Source: Comamonadaceae bacterium G21597-S1
GTDB taxonomy: Bacteria; Pseudomonadota; Gammaproteobacteria; Burkholderiales; Burkholderiaceae_C
Assembly: GCA_027214345.1 (NCBI GenBank)
Contig: JAPWHR010000013.1
Coordinates: 1-64,000, forward strand
Length of the DNA stretch: 64,000 nt
Reading direction: 5' to 3'
The notes beneath the pieces are model-generated. The model was not told where the DNA came from, made no database searches, and worked only from the letters and a program-made list of their open reading frames with translations. The position numbers and the translations under genes were made by a program. Below are positions 7,414 through 16,103 of the stretch, in pieces. Each line of letters opens with the position of its first letter. Position 1 is the stretch's first letter.

Positions 7414-8856
7414 ATGCGACGCGACGAACTCCCGGTACACGACATCCCCGCGCTGGACGGCAACAATGCCCCGGTGCTGGACGAGTCGGTGTTCGACGAC
7501 ATGCAGGTGCTGGGGGAAGTGCCCCGGGACCTGAACGGACTGTATGTGCGCAACGGGCCGAATGCCTTCTACCCGCCCGACTGGCGCTACCACGCCTACG
7601 ATGGCGACGGCATGCTGCATGCCGTGCGGTTCACCGATGGCAAGGTCCGCTACCGCAACCGCTTCGTGCAGACCGCGGGCCTGCAGGAGGAGCGCGCGGC
7701 CGGCCACGCATTGTGGAAAGGGCTCAAGGAGCCGATGCGCGCCGACCGACCGGACCAGCCGCTGAAGAACACCGCCAATACCGACGTCAAGTACCACGCC
7801 GGCCAGCTGATCGCGATGTGGTACCGCTCCGGCATGCCGTATGCGCTGGACCCGGACACGCTGGAGACCCTGGGCACGGCCGACTACGAGGGTGCCTACG
7901 CCAAGATCTCGGCCCATTCGCGCCCGGACGCGCATACCGGCGAGCTGATGTTCTTCGACTACAGCCTGACCGCCCCGTACATGGAATACGGCGTGATCGG
8001 GCCGGATCGGCGGCTCAAGACCAAGATCGAGATTCCACTGCCCGGGCCGCGGCTGCCGCACGACATGGCGATCACGCCGAACTACAGCATCCTGCACGAC
8101 TTTCCGCTGTGGCCCGACGCCGAGGCGCTGCAGGCCGGTCGTTACAAGGTGCGATTCCATGCCGACCAGCCATCACGTTTCGCCATCGTGCCGCGCCATG
8201 GCTCGTCCGGCGACATCCGCTGGTTCGAGGCCAAGCCGACCTACATGCTGCACGTGGTCAATGCCTGGGAAGAAGACCAGACCATCGTCATGGTCGGCAC
8301 GCCGTACCGGGTACACGAGACCGCGGACGGACACATCGACAGCCGGCGCCTGGAGCGCACCATCAACCAGCGCCAACGCGACTTCCTGCTCTACGAATGG
8401 CGATTCGACCTGCGCACCGGGACCACGGCGGAACGCATCATCGACGACGTGCTCAACAGCGAGTTCCCGGTCATCAACAGCGACTACCAGGGGCGCCGGA
8501 ACCGGTATTCGTACAACATCGTGTTCCCGCAGGGCGGACGCGAGGAACCGCGCTTCCCCGGCCTGGTCAAGTACGACCTGAGCACCGGCGGTTACGTCGC
8601 CTTCAGCGCCGGCCCGCAGTATTTCTACAACGAGCCGGGATTCGCACCGCGCGACAACAGCGCGAGCGAAGACGACGGTTACCTGGTGATGCCGGTGTGG
8701 AACCCGGTGGACCAACGCTCGGAGATCCAGGTATTCGACTGCAAAGATGCACGACTGGCACAGGGCCCGATCGCGCGCATCCTGATGCCGCGCCGCATTC
8801 CGCACGGCTTCCACGGCACCTTCGTCAGCCAGCACACCCTCGATCGCTGGAAATAA
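7414..8856 (+). CDS. Carotenoid oxygenase family protein 2
   Basis: Second iron(II) double-bond-cleaving dioxygenase, 480 residues. Iron-ligand histidines lie at about 168 (ISAHSRPD), 216 (LPHDMAITPNY), 280 (YMLHVVNAWEED) and 464 (IPHGFHG). N-terminal GLYVRNGPNAFYPP and the DGDGMLHAVRF strand are standard family features. It is clearly a paralogue of the upstream gene (same motifs and same gap pattern) but diverged throughout, so not a recent duplication. Gap to the preceding gene is 18 bases with AGGAGA before the ATG, and only 3 bases separate it from the acyl-CoA ligase. The two may cleave different double bonds or successive intermediates; this is inference. Confidence 0.93.
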   Translation: MRRDELPVHDIPALDGNNAPVLDESVFDDMQVLGEVPRDLNGLYVRNGPNAFYPPDWRYHAYDGDGMLHAVRFTDGKVRYRNRFVQTAGLQEERAAGHALWKGLKEPMRADRPDQPLKNTANTDVKYHAGQLIAMWYRSGMPYALDPDTLETLGTADYEGAYAKISAHSRPDAHTGELMFFDYSLTAPYMEYGVIGPDRRLKTKIEIPLPGPRLPHDMAITPNYSILHDFPLWPDAEALQAGRYKVRFHADQPSRFAIVPRHGSSGDIRWFEAKPTYMLHVVNAWEEDQTIVMVGTPYRVHETADGHIDSRRLERTINQRQRDFLLYEWRFDLRTGTTAERIIDDVLNSEFPVINSDYQGRRNRYSYNIVFPQGGREEPRFPGLVKYDLSTGGYVAFSAGPQYFYNEPGFAPRDNSASEDDGYLVMPVWNPVDQRSEIQVFDCKDARLAQGPIARILMPRRIPHGFHGTFVSQHTLDRWK

Positions 8857-8859
8857 GCC

Positions 8860-10611
8860 ATGATCCTGATACCGCAAGCCAAAATCGACGAATACACCCG
8901 GCGCGGCTGGTGGGGCACCACCACGCTGTGGAACCTGTTCGAGCAACACGTGGACCAGCGCCCCGACGCCGAGGCCGTCGTCGACGCCGCCAACCGCGCC
9001 GACTTCGCGCATGGCGAGCCCCGGCGACTGACATGGGCGCAACTCGCCGACGCCGTGGATCGTTTCTGCCGCCTGTTGCTCGACGCCGGCGTGCGCCGCG
9101 ACGAGCGGCTCCTGACGCAACTGCCCAACGGGGTCGAGCAATACATCGTCTACCTGTCGTGCGCACGGCTGGGCATCGTGATCACACCGGTGCCGGTGCA
9201 ATACCGCGAGAACGAGCTCGATCACATCCTCGCGCACACCCAGGCCGCCGCCGTCGTGACCTTCACCCGCATCGGCAAGCCGGACACCGGTCATAGCGCA
9301 GCCGCGATGTTCGGCGCCATGCGGGCCCGCCACGCGGGGCTGCGTGTGATCCTGGCCTGGGGCGATGGCGTCGGCGCCGACTGCATCGACATCGCCCGGC
9401 ATACTGCCGATGCGATCACCGAAGCCGACCGCCAGCGCCTGCGGCAGGCCGAGGCGGACGCCGCCGTGACCGCCAACGACGTGTTCACGATCTGCTGGAC
9501 CTCCGGCACCGAAGCCCGACCCAAGGGCGTGCCGCGCAGCCACAACGAATGGCTGGTGGTGGCGCCGTCCATCATCGACGCCGGACAGATCGGCCCGCAC
9601 GCGCGGCTGCTCAACCCGTTTCCGCTGGTCAACATGGCCGGCATCTCCACCGCCATCGCCGCCTGGCTGGTCGTCGGCGGCACCGTGGTGCAGCACCATC
9701 CGTTCTCGCTGCCCGTGTTCCTGCAGCAGATCCGGGATGAACGCATCGACTACACCGTCGCGCCTCCGGCCGTGCTCAACATGCTGCTGCAGAACACGGC
9801 CCTGCTCGAGGGCATCGACTTCAGGCGGCTGTCGCGCATCGGCTCCGGCTCGGCGCCGCTGAGCGAATGGATGGTGCGCGGATTCAAGGAGCAGTTCGAC
9901 GTGGAGATCATCAACTACTTCGGCTCCAACGAAGGTGCGGCGCTGGCGGGCAACCACATCGACCTGCCCGATCCGGGCGACCGCGCGACGTTTTTCCCGC
10001 GTGCCGGCGTCAAGGGTTTCGAATGGTCGGTGTCGACCACACGCAAGGTGCGTACGCGGCTGGTCGACCTGGAGACCGGCCAGGACATCGACGAGGCCGG
10101 CCATGTCGGCGAACTGCGCTTCATCGGGCCGACCATCTTCAGCGGCTACTACAACGCCCCCGAACTCAGCGCGCGCGCCTTCGACGAGCAGGGTTACTAC
10201 AAGACCGGAGACCTGTTCGAGATCGCCGGCGATCGCAAGCAGTTCTACCGTTACGCGGGCCGCTCGAAAGACCTGGTGATCCGCGGCGGCATGAACATCT
10301 CCGCCGAAGAGGTCGAAGGCCTGCTGCAGGCCTGCCCCGGCATCCGCGAAGTGGCCATCGTCGGCGTCCCGGACGCCATCCTCGGCGAGAAGGTCTGTGC
10401 CTGCATCGTCGTGCAGGAAGGCCGGACGCTGGCGCTGGCCGACATCGTCGCCTACCTGCGCCAGGAGAAACACGTGGCGGCCTACAAGCTGCCGGAGCAC
10501 CTGCTGGTGCTGCCGGCCATGCCGCGCAACCCGGTGGGCAAGATCCTGAAGACCGAGCTGCGCAGCCAGGCCAAGGCCTTGCACGGTGAACGCGACAAGG
10601 CGGCCGCATGA
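8860..10611 (+). CDS. AMP-forming acyl-CoA synthetase
   Basis: Acid-CoA ligase of the ANL superfamily, 583 residues: carboxylic acid + ATP + CoA to acyl-CoA + AMP + PPi. Seen: A3 phosphate loop CWTSGTEARPKGVPRSHN (about 210-228), the NYFGSNEG adenine/active-site segment, YYKTGDLFEIAG with the ribose-binding Asp, the hinge region RSKDLVIRGGMNISAEEVE and the C-terminal catalytic lysine in NPVGKILK. The TSGTEARPKG loop departs slightly from the usual TSGTTGxPKG. It begins 3 bases after oxygenase 2 and overlaps the next gene by ATGA. Probably activates the acid made by cleavage and aldehyde oxidation. Confidence 0.9.
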   Translation: MILIPQAKIDEYTRRGWWGTTTLWNLFEQHVDQRPDAEAVVDAANRADFAHGEPRRLTWAQLADAVDRFCRLLLDAGVRRDERLLTQLPNGVEQYIVYLSCARLGIVITPVPVQYRENELDHILAHTQAAAVVTFTRIGKPDTGHSAAAMFGAMRARHAGLRVILAWGDGVGADCIDIARHTADAITEADRQRLRQAEADAAVTANDVFTICWTSGTEARPKGVPRSHNEWLVVAPSIIDAGQIGPHARLLNPFPLVNMAGISTAIAAWLVVGGTVVQHHPFSLPVFLQQIRDERIDYTVAPPAVLNMLLQNTALLEGIDFRRLSRIGSGSAPLSEWMVRGFKEQFDVEIINYFGSNEGAALAGNHIDLPDPGDRATFFPRAGVKGFEWSVSTTRKVRTRLVDLETGQDIDEAGHVGELRFIGPTIFSGYYNAPELSARAFDEQGYYKTGDLFEIAGDRKQFYRYAGRSKDLVIRGGMNISAEEVEGLLQACPGIREVAIVGVPDAILGEKVCACIVVQEGRTLALADIVAYLRQEKHVAAYKLPEHLLVLPAMPRNPVGKILKTELRSQAKALHGERDKAAA

Positions 10612-11351
10612 ATCCCGTGCTGCTGCTGATCCCCGGCATGTTCAATACCGCCGCGATATGGGACCCGGTGCGTGCGCACCTGGGCGCCGGCATCGACGTT
10701 CGGGTGGCCGATGTGTTGACACAGCCCAGCATCGGCGCCATGGCCGACGATGCCTGGGCGCGTGTCGCCGACCTTCCGGCGGCCACCCCGCTGGTCGTGG
10801 CCGGCTTTTCGATGGGCGGATATGTCGCGATCGAAATGCTGGCGCGCCATGGCAAACGCGTGCAGGCGCTGGGCCTGGTCGACACCTCGGCGCAGACCGA
10901 GACCGAGGCATCCCGGCTCAATCGCGACAAGAGCATTGCGGCGCTGGAGCGCAATTTCGAACGCACGGTGGCCGGCATCATCACGTTCAGCCTGCATCCG
11001 CAACATCATGCACGCAGCGACCTGATCGACGGCATGCGCGCGATGATGCATGCGGTCGGTGCCGAGGCCGCGATCCGCCAGATCCGCGCCATCGCCGCGC
11101 GCGCCGACCACCGGGCCATGTTGGCGCAACTGACCATTCCGACCCGCATCGTCTGCGGCCGCGAGGACAAGGTCACCCCGCCCGCACTGTCCGAGGATCT
11201 GGCCACGCTGATCCCGGGCGCGCACCTCACCTGGCTGGAATCGTCCGGACACCAGAGTCCGCTCGAACAACCCGCCGAACTGGCCCAGGCATTGCTGGCG
11301 CTGGTCGCATCCGTTCACCCCACCCCAAACCAAGACAAGGAGACACCATGA
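10608..11351 (+). CDS. Alpha/beta-fold hydrolase
   Basis: Hydrolase of 247 residues with the alpha/beta fold. Seen: LLLIPGMFNTAAIWDPV (oxyanion-hole strand), nucleophile elbow GFSMGGYVAIEM with Ser at about 70, acid residue in the VCGREDKVTPP segment and the catalytic His in ESSGHQSPLEQP. No signal peptide. It overlaps the ligase upstream and the binding protein downstream by ATGA each, so translation is coupled. Possible roles are opening an ester or lactone of the substrate or acting as a thioesterase; the sequence does not discriminate. Confidence 0.85.
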   Translation: MNPVLLLIPGMFNTAAIWDPVRAHLGAGIDVRVADVLTQPSIGAMADDAWARVADLPAATPLVVAGFSMGGYVAIEMLARHGKRVQALGLVDTSAQTETEASRLNRDKSIAALERNFERTVAGIITFSLHPQHHARSDLIDGMRAMMHAVGAEAAIRQIRAIAARADHRAMLAQLTIPTRIVCGREDKVTPPALSEDLATLIPGAHLTWLESSGHQSPLEQPAELAQALLALVASVHPTPNQDKETP

Positions 11352-12334
11352 TTCAACGCCGCACCATCGTCACCGCACTGGCCGCCGCCGGCACCAGCCT
11401 TGCCTGGCCGCTCGCACGCGCACAACAGGCCGGCTTCCCCGACCGACCCGTTCGTGTTGTCGTGCCCTTCGCGGCCGGCAACACACTGGACAACGCCTTG
11501 CGCCAGGTCGGCGAGGTATTCAAGGCCAACACCGGACAGCCCATCCTGGTCGACGCCAAGCCCGGCGGCTCGGGCATCATCGCCGCGCAGACCGTGATGC
11601 AGGCCCCGCCCGACGGCTACACGCTGCTGCTGTGCAACACCAGCATGTTCACGATCAACCCGCACACCTTCACCAGCCTGCCGTACGACCCGGACAAGCA
11701 CTTCAAGCCGGTGTCCAACTTCCTGGGGGCGGCGATGGTGATGGCGGTCCATGCGGACGTGCCGGCCAGCAACGTCGCGGAGTTCGTGAAATGGACCAAG
11801 GCCAACCCGGGCAAGGTGTCGTTCGCCTCGTTCACGGCAGGCAACTCGTCGCACTTCGCTGGGGTGATCCTGAACAAGCGCGCGGGCATCGACATGCTGC
11901 ACGTGCCGTTCAACGGCACACCGCCGGCGGTGACCGCCCTGCTCTCGGGCACCGTGAACGCCGCCTTCGTGCCGATGATGGCGGTCAAACAACATGTGGA
12001 ATCGGGCAAGCTCAAGGTGCTGGCCATCACCACGCCCACACGTTCGAGCCACATGCCCAACCTGGCGACATTCCGCGAGCAGGGCTACCCCGACATGGAC
12101 ATCTTCATCTGGGCCGGCCTGGCCGCGCCGGCCGGCACACCGGACGCCATCATCGCCCGGCTGAACACCGAGTTCGGCAAGGCCTTGCGCAGCCAGGAGA
12201 TCAAGGACAAGTGGTATCCGGTCGGTTTCGAGCCGCTGGCCACCACGCCGCAGGAGTTCCAGAGCTTTTACCAGGCCGAGTCGGCCCGCTGGGCGGAGGC
12301 GGTGAAGATCTCCGGCTTCAAGGCGACGCAATAA
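11348..12334 (+). CDS. Bug-family periplasmic binding protein
   Basis: Periplasmic solute-binding protein of the Bug (Bordetella uptake gene, TctC-like) family, 328 residues. Seen: an N-terminal signal with a twin-arginine-like RRTIVTALAAAG and a likely cleavage after ARA near residue 25; then FPDRPVRVVVPFAAGNTLDNALR, the first conserved Bug loop, and PPDGYTLLL and HVPFNGTPPAV typical of the family. Bug proteins usually bind carboxylates. No TctA/TctB membrane genes lie nearby, so this is an orphan receptor, which is common in Burkholderiales. Its position inside the cluster suggests it captures the carboxylated substrate or senses it. Confidence 0.9.
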   Translation: MIQRRTIVTALAAAGTSLAWPLARAQQAGFPDRPVRVVVPFAAGNTLDNALRQVGEVFKANTGQPILVDAKPGGSGIIAAQTVMQAPPDGYTLLLCNTSMFTINPHTFTSLPYDPDKHFKPVSNFLGAAMVMAVHADVPASNVAEFVKWTKANPGKVSFASFTAGNSSHFAGVILNKRAGIDMLHVPFNGTPPAVTALLSGTVNAAFVPMMAVKQHVESGKLKVLAITTPTRSSHMPNLATFREQGYPDMDIFIWAGLAAPAGTPDAIIARLNTEFGKALRSQEIKDKWYPVGFEPLATTPQEFQSFYQAESARWAEAVKISGFKATQ

Positions 12335-12340
12335 GACGAC

Positions 12341-13357
12341 ATGACGATGGACACATCCTTCCCCTTTGCGTTGCGGCTGCCGGTCTTTGCCGCGCCGATG
12401 TTCCTGATCTCCGGTCCTGCGCTGGTGCTGGCCGCCTGCAAGGCCGGCATCATCGGCGCCTTTCCGACCCCGAATGCGCGCCCGATCAGCGAGCTCGATG
12501 CCTGGATGCGGCAGATCACCGAGGGCCTGGCCCGGGCCCGCGACGCGCAAGCGGCTGACACCATCGGTCCGTGGTGTGCCAACCTGGTCACGCACTCGTC
12601 CAACAGCCGGTTGCCGGAAGACCTGGAACTGATCGCGCGTTACCGGCCGCCGGTGGTGGTGACCGCGCTGGGCAGTCCGAAACCGGCGATCGCCGTCGTG
12701 CAGTCCTACGGTGGCAAGGTGATCGCCGACGTCACCAGCATCGCGCTGGCGCGCAAGGCGGTGGCCGCGGGCGCCGACGGCCTGGCCTGCGTCTCCAGCG
12801 GCGCGGGCGGCCATACCGGCTCGATCTCGCCGTTTGCCTTCGTCAGCGCCGTGCGGGAATTCTTCGACGGCCAGATCGTCGTCGGCGGCGGCATCAGCGA
12901 TGGCTGGGGCGTGGCCGGTGCAATCGCGGCCGGTGCGGACTTCGTCTACATGGGCACGCGTTTCATTCCGACCGTCGAGAGCATGGCGCCCGATGCCTAC
13001 AAGCAGATGCTGGTCGACTGCACGGTCGAGGACATCATCATCAGCGCCGGCATCACCGGCACGCCGGCCAGCTGGCTCAAGCCCTCGTTGCGCGCCAACG
13101 GCCTGGATCCGGACAACATGCCCAGCACACCATCGCGCAACTACGACAGCAACCAGAATCTCGGCGCCAAGAAATGGAAAGAAGTCTGGGCGGCCGGCCA
13201 GGGCGTGGGGGCGATCAAGCGGGTCGAGGCAGTCGCCGACGTGGTCGACCGGCTGGAAGCCGAGTACCGCCAGGCCTGCCAGCGGCTGGCGGCCCGCGCG
13301 GCTGCCGTCCGCACGACGACCCGCCCGAACGAGCCGGAGGCCCGGCGTGTTGCTTGA
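12341..13357 (+). CDS. Nitronate monooxygenase-family flavoprotein
   Basis: FMN-dependent TIM-barrel protein of the nitronate monooxygenase (2-nitropropane dioxygenase)/FabK family, 338 residues. Seen: VFAAPMFLISGPALVLAACK at the N-terminus, GADGLACVSSGAGGHTG (the GGHxG flavin/substrate loop), the phosphate-binding VVGGGISDG and GADFVYMGTRF. The family includes denitrifying monooxygenases but also FMN enoyl reductases. In a cluster that lacks an acyl-CoA dehydrogenase and processes polyene fragments, a reductive role on an unsaturated acyl chain is at least as plausible as nitronate oxidation; this is inference. It overlaps the next oxygenase gene by 11 bases. Confidence 0.88.
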   Translation: MTMDTSFPFALRLPVFAAPMFLISGPALVLAACKAGIIGAFPTPNARPISELDAWMRQITEGLARARDAQAADTIGPWCANLVTHSSNSRLPEDLELIARYRPPVVVTALGSPKPAIAVVQSYGGKVIADVTSIALARKAVAAGADGLACVSSGAGGHTGSISPFAFVSAVREFFDGQIVVGGGISDGWGVAGAIAAGADFVYMGTRFIPTVESMAPDAYKQMLVDCTVEDIIISAGITGTPASWLKPSLRANGLDPDNMPSTPSRNYDSNQNLGAKKWKEVWAAGQGVGAIKRVEAVADVVDRLEAEYRQACQRLAARAAAVRTTTRPNEPEARRVA

Positions 13358-14834
13358 AGTCGTCAACACGGTGCGTTCGACACTGGTGCCCGACGGGCAT
13401 CCGTTCATGAGCGGCGTATTCACACCGAACTACGTCGAATGCAATGCACGCGATCTGACCGTGATCGGCACCCTCCCGCGCAACCTCGACGGCGTGTACC
13501 TGCGCAATACGCAGAATCCGGTGCACCAGCCGCTGGGGCGGTACCACGCGTTCGACGGCGACGGCATGCTGCACATGATGCGCTTCCATGACGGCCACTG
13601 CGAATACCGCAACCGCTTCGTGCCGACCAAGGCCTTCGTCGAGGAGCAGGCCGCCGGCGGCGCCCTGTACGCCGGCCTGATCGACAACCCCCGGTTGGCC
13701 AAGCGTCCTGGCTGGGGGGCGCGCGGCGGCCTGCGCGACAGCGCGGCCACCGACGTCATCGTGCATGCCGGCAGCGCGCTGGCCACCTTCTACCAATGCG
13801 GCGAACCCTACCGCATGGACGCCGCCACGCTGGCGTTCAAGGGGGTGGCGCCGTGGGGCGACGCCGTCATGCCCGACGGCATCTCGGCCCACCCCAAGGT
13901 CGACCCGCGCACCGGCGAGCTGCTGTTCTTCAACTATTCCAAGCAGGCGCCCTACATGCATTTCGGCGTCGTCGATGCCGACGACACGCTGGTTCACTAC
14001 GTGCCGATCCCTTTGCCCGGGCCCCGGCTGCCGCACGACATGGCATTCACCGAGCACTACGCCATCGTCAACGACTTCCCGCTGTTCTGGGATCCCGATC
14101 TGCTGGCCCAGGGCAAGCACAAGGTGGTCTACCGCCCGGAGCTGCCCTCGCGATTCGGCATCGTGCCGCGCCGCGGCAAGCCCGGCGAGGTACGCTGGTT
14201 CGAGGCCAGCCCCACCTACGTGCTGCACTGGCTCAACGCCTGGGAAGAAGGCGACGAGATCGTGCTGCACGGTTTTCACCAGAAGACGCCCCTGCCCAAG
14301 CGCGGCAACGGCGAAGGGGGCTTCGACAACACCGGCACCACGCTCGGGCCCGAGCGTTACGGCCCCACGGTGTACGAATGGCGCTTCGACCTGCGCACCG
14401 GGCGCACGCACGAGCGCCGGCTGTCCGATCTGCCGCTGGAGTTCGGCATGATCAACACGCGCCATTGGGGCCGGCCGTACCGGTATTCCTACAACATGGT
14501 GGCGCACCCCGGATCCTTCCTGTTCGACGGCATCACCCGCTTCGACCATGCCAGCGGCAACACCCAGACCTGCATGTTCGGCGAAGGCCGGTTCGGCAGC
14601 GAGTCGCCGATGGCGCCGGCCACCGACGCGCGCGACGAGGACGACGGATACGTCGTGAGTTTCGTCACCGACATGAACACCCACCGCTCGGAGTGCGTCG
14701 TGCTCGATGCCCGCGATATCGCCGCCGGGCCGGTGGCCCGCATCCTGCTGCCGCACCCGATCAGCAGCGGCACCCACGCCTGCTGGGCCGACGCCAGCGA
14801 GATCCGCTCGGACGCAGCGGGATTCCCCATCTAG
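13347..14834 (+). CDS. Carotenoid oxygenase family protein 3
   Basis: Third iron(II) carotenoid-cleavage-family dioxygenase, 495 residues from a GTG start at 13347. That start is chosen because the N-terminus then matches oxygenase 4 residue for residue (GHPF against DHPY, both before a G-x-x-TP segment); the first ATG at 13407 would cut this off. Histidine ligands are at about 182 (ISAHPKVD), 230 (LPHDMAF), 294 (LHWLNAWEEG) and 477 (SSGTHACW). It belongs with oxygenase 4 in a subgroup defined by LRNTQNPV, FTEHYAIVNDFPLFWD and a GTHxCW C-terminal ligand motif instead of PHGFH. Start overlaps the upstream stop by 11 bases. Confidence 0.92.
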   Translation: MLLEVVNTVRSTLVPDGHPFMSGVFTPNYVECNARDLTVIGTLPRNLDGVYLRNTQNPVHQPLGRYHAFDGDGMLHMMRFHDGHCEYRNRFVPTKAFVEEQAAGGALYAGLIDNPRLAKRPGWGARGGLRDSAATDVIVHAGSALATFYQCGEPYRMDAATLAFKGVAPWGDAVMPDGISAHPKVDPRTGELLFFNYSKQAPYMHFGVVDADDTLVHYVPIPLPGPRLPHDMAFTEHYAIVNDFPLFWDPDLLAQGKHKVVYRPELPSRFGIVPRRGKPGEVRWFEASPTYVLHWLNAWEEGDEIVLHGFHQKTPLPKRGNGEGGFDNTGTTLGPERYGPTVYEWRFDLRTGRTHERRLSDLPLEFGMINTRHWGRPYRYSYNMVAHPGSFLFDGITRFDHASGNTQTCMFGEGRFGSESPMAPATDARDEDDGYVVSFVTDMNTHRSECVVLDARDIAAGPVARILLPHPISSGTHACWADASEIRSDAAGFPI

Positions 14835-14850
14835 ACAAGGACCCAACACC

Positions 14851-16086
14851 ATGGCGACAAGCACCTACATCCTCGGCGGCTACCAGACCGACTTCGCGAA
14901 AGCCTGGTCGCGCAACGGCCAGGACATCTCGGACATGACGCGCGAGGCCACGCTGGGCGCGTTGCAATCGAGCGGGCTCGATGCAGGCCATATCCAGAGC
15001 ATCCATGTCGGCAACGCGTTCGGGGAACTGCAGCGCCAGCAGGCGCACCTGGGCGCGATGGTGGCCCAGGTCGTGCCCGAACTGTGGGGTGTGCCGGCGA
15101 TGCGCCACGAAGGCGCCTGCGCCTCGTCGTCGCTGGCCATCCTCTCCGCAATGGCCGAGATCGAAGCCGGGCGGTACGACTGCGTGCTGGTGCTCGGTGT
15201 CGAGGAATTCAAGAACCTGCCGGGCGACCAGGCCTCGGCGAACCAGAATGCCGCGGCATGGCAAGGCCACGAGGACATCGATTGCACCTTCATGTGGCCG
15301 GCCGCCTTCGGCCTGCTGGCCGGCGAATACGACAAGCGTTACGGACTCGATCGCCAATACCTCAACCGCATCGCCGAACTGAACTACGGCAACGCCAGGC
15401 GCAACCCCTTGGCCCAGACCCGCAAGTGGCAGTTCGACGCCATGAGCTTCACCGACGACGACCAGGCCAACCCCGTCATCGAGCCGGGATCTCGGCGCCA
15501 GGACTGCGGCCAGATCACCGACGGCGCCTGTGCCGTCGTGCTGGCCAGCACTGAATTCGCGCGGGCCCATGCGCAGCGTATCGGCACGAAGCTGGACACC
15601 TTGCCCCGCATCGCCGGCTGGGGCCACCGCAACGCCGGACTGCGGCTGAAGGACAAGCTCGCACGCAGCGCCGACGCGCCCTATGTGTTCCCGCACGTGC
15701 GCCAGACCATCGAGGACGCCTGGCGCCGCGCCGGCGTGTCGGGTATCGAGGCGATGGACGGCGTCGAGACCCACGACTGCTTCACGACCACCGAATACAT
15801 GGCGATCGACCATCTGGGGCTGACGCCGCCGGGCCAGAGCTGGCAGGCGATCGAGGACGGCCGGATCGAACGCGGCGGCAGCTGCCCGATCAACATGAGC
15901 GGCGGCCTGATCGGCTGCGGCCACCCGGTGGGCGCGACCGGGGCCCGCATGGTGTTCGACGCGGCCCGCCAGGTCAGCGGGCAGGCCGGCGACATGCAGA
16001 TCGACGGCGCGCGCCGCATCCAGACACTCAACATCGGCGGCTCCTGCGCCACCGTGGCCAGTTTCGTCGTCGCGCGCGACGCCTGA
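14851..16086 (+). CDS. Thiolase (acetyl-CoA acetyltransferase/SCP-x type)
   Basis: Thiolase-superfamily enzyme, 411 residues, of the SCP-x-like group that shortens 3-oxoacyl-CoA esters including branched or steroid/isoprenoid ones. Seen: nucleophilic Cys in HEGACASSSLA (about residue 89), the active-site His in GGLIGCGHPVGATG (about 357) and a second Cys in IGGSCATVASF. VETHDCFTTTEY replaces the usual E-x-NEAF segment, as in the SCP-x group. It begins 16 bases after oxygenase 3. With the second thiolase at 20424 it suggests two different thiolytic steps. Confidence 0.9.
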   Translation: MATSTYILGGYQTDFAKAWSRNGQDISDMTREATLGALQSSGLDAGHIQSIHVGNAFGELQRQQAHLGAMVAQVVPELWGVPAMRHEGACASSSLAILSAMAEIEAGRYDCVLVLGVEEFKNLPGDQASANQNAAAWQGHEDIDCTFMWPAAFGLLAGEYDKRYGLDRQYLNRIAELNYGNARRNPLAQTRKWQFDAMSFTDDDQANPVIEPGSRRQDCGQITDGACAVVLASTEFARAHAQRIGTKLDTLPRIAGWGHRNAGLRLKDKLARSADAPYVFPHVRQTIEDAWRRAGVSGIEAMDGVETHDCFTTTEYMAIDHLGLTPPGQSWQAIEDGRIERGGSCPINMSGGLIGCGHPVGATGARMVFDAARQVSGQAGDMQIDGARRIQTLNIGGSCATVASFVVARDA

Positions 16087-16103
16087 ACAGACGTTCCACC
16101 GCG

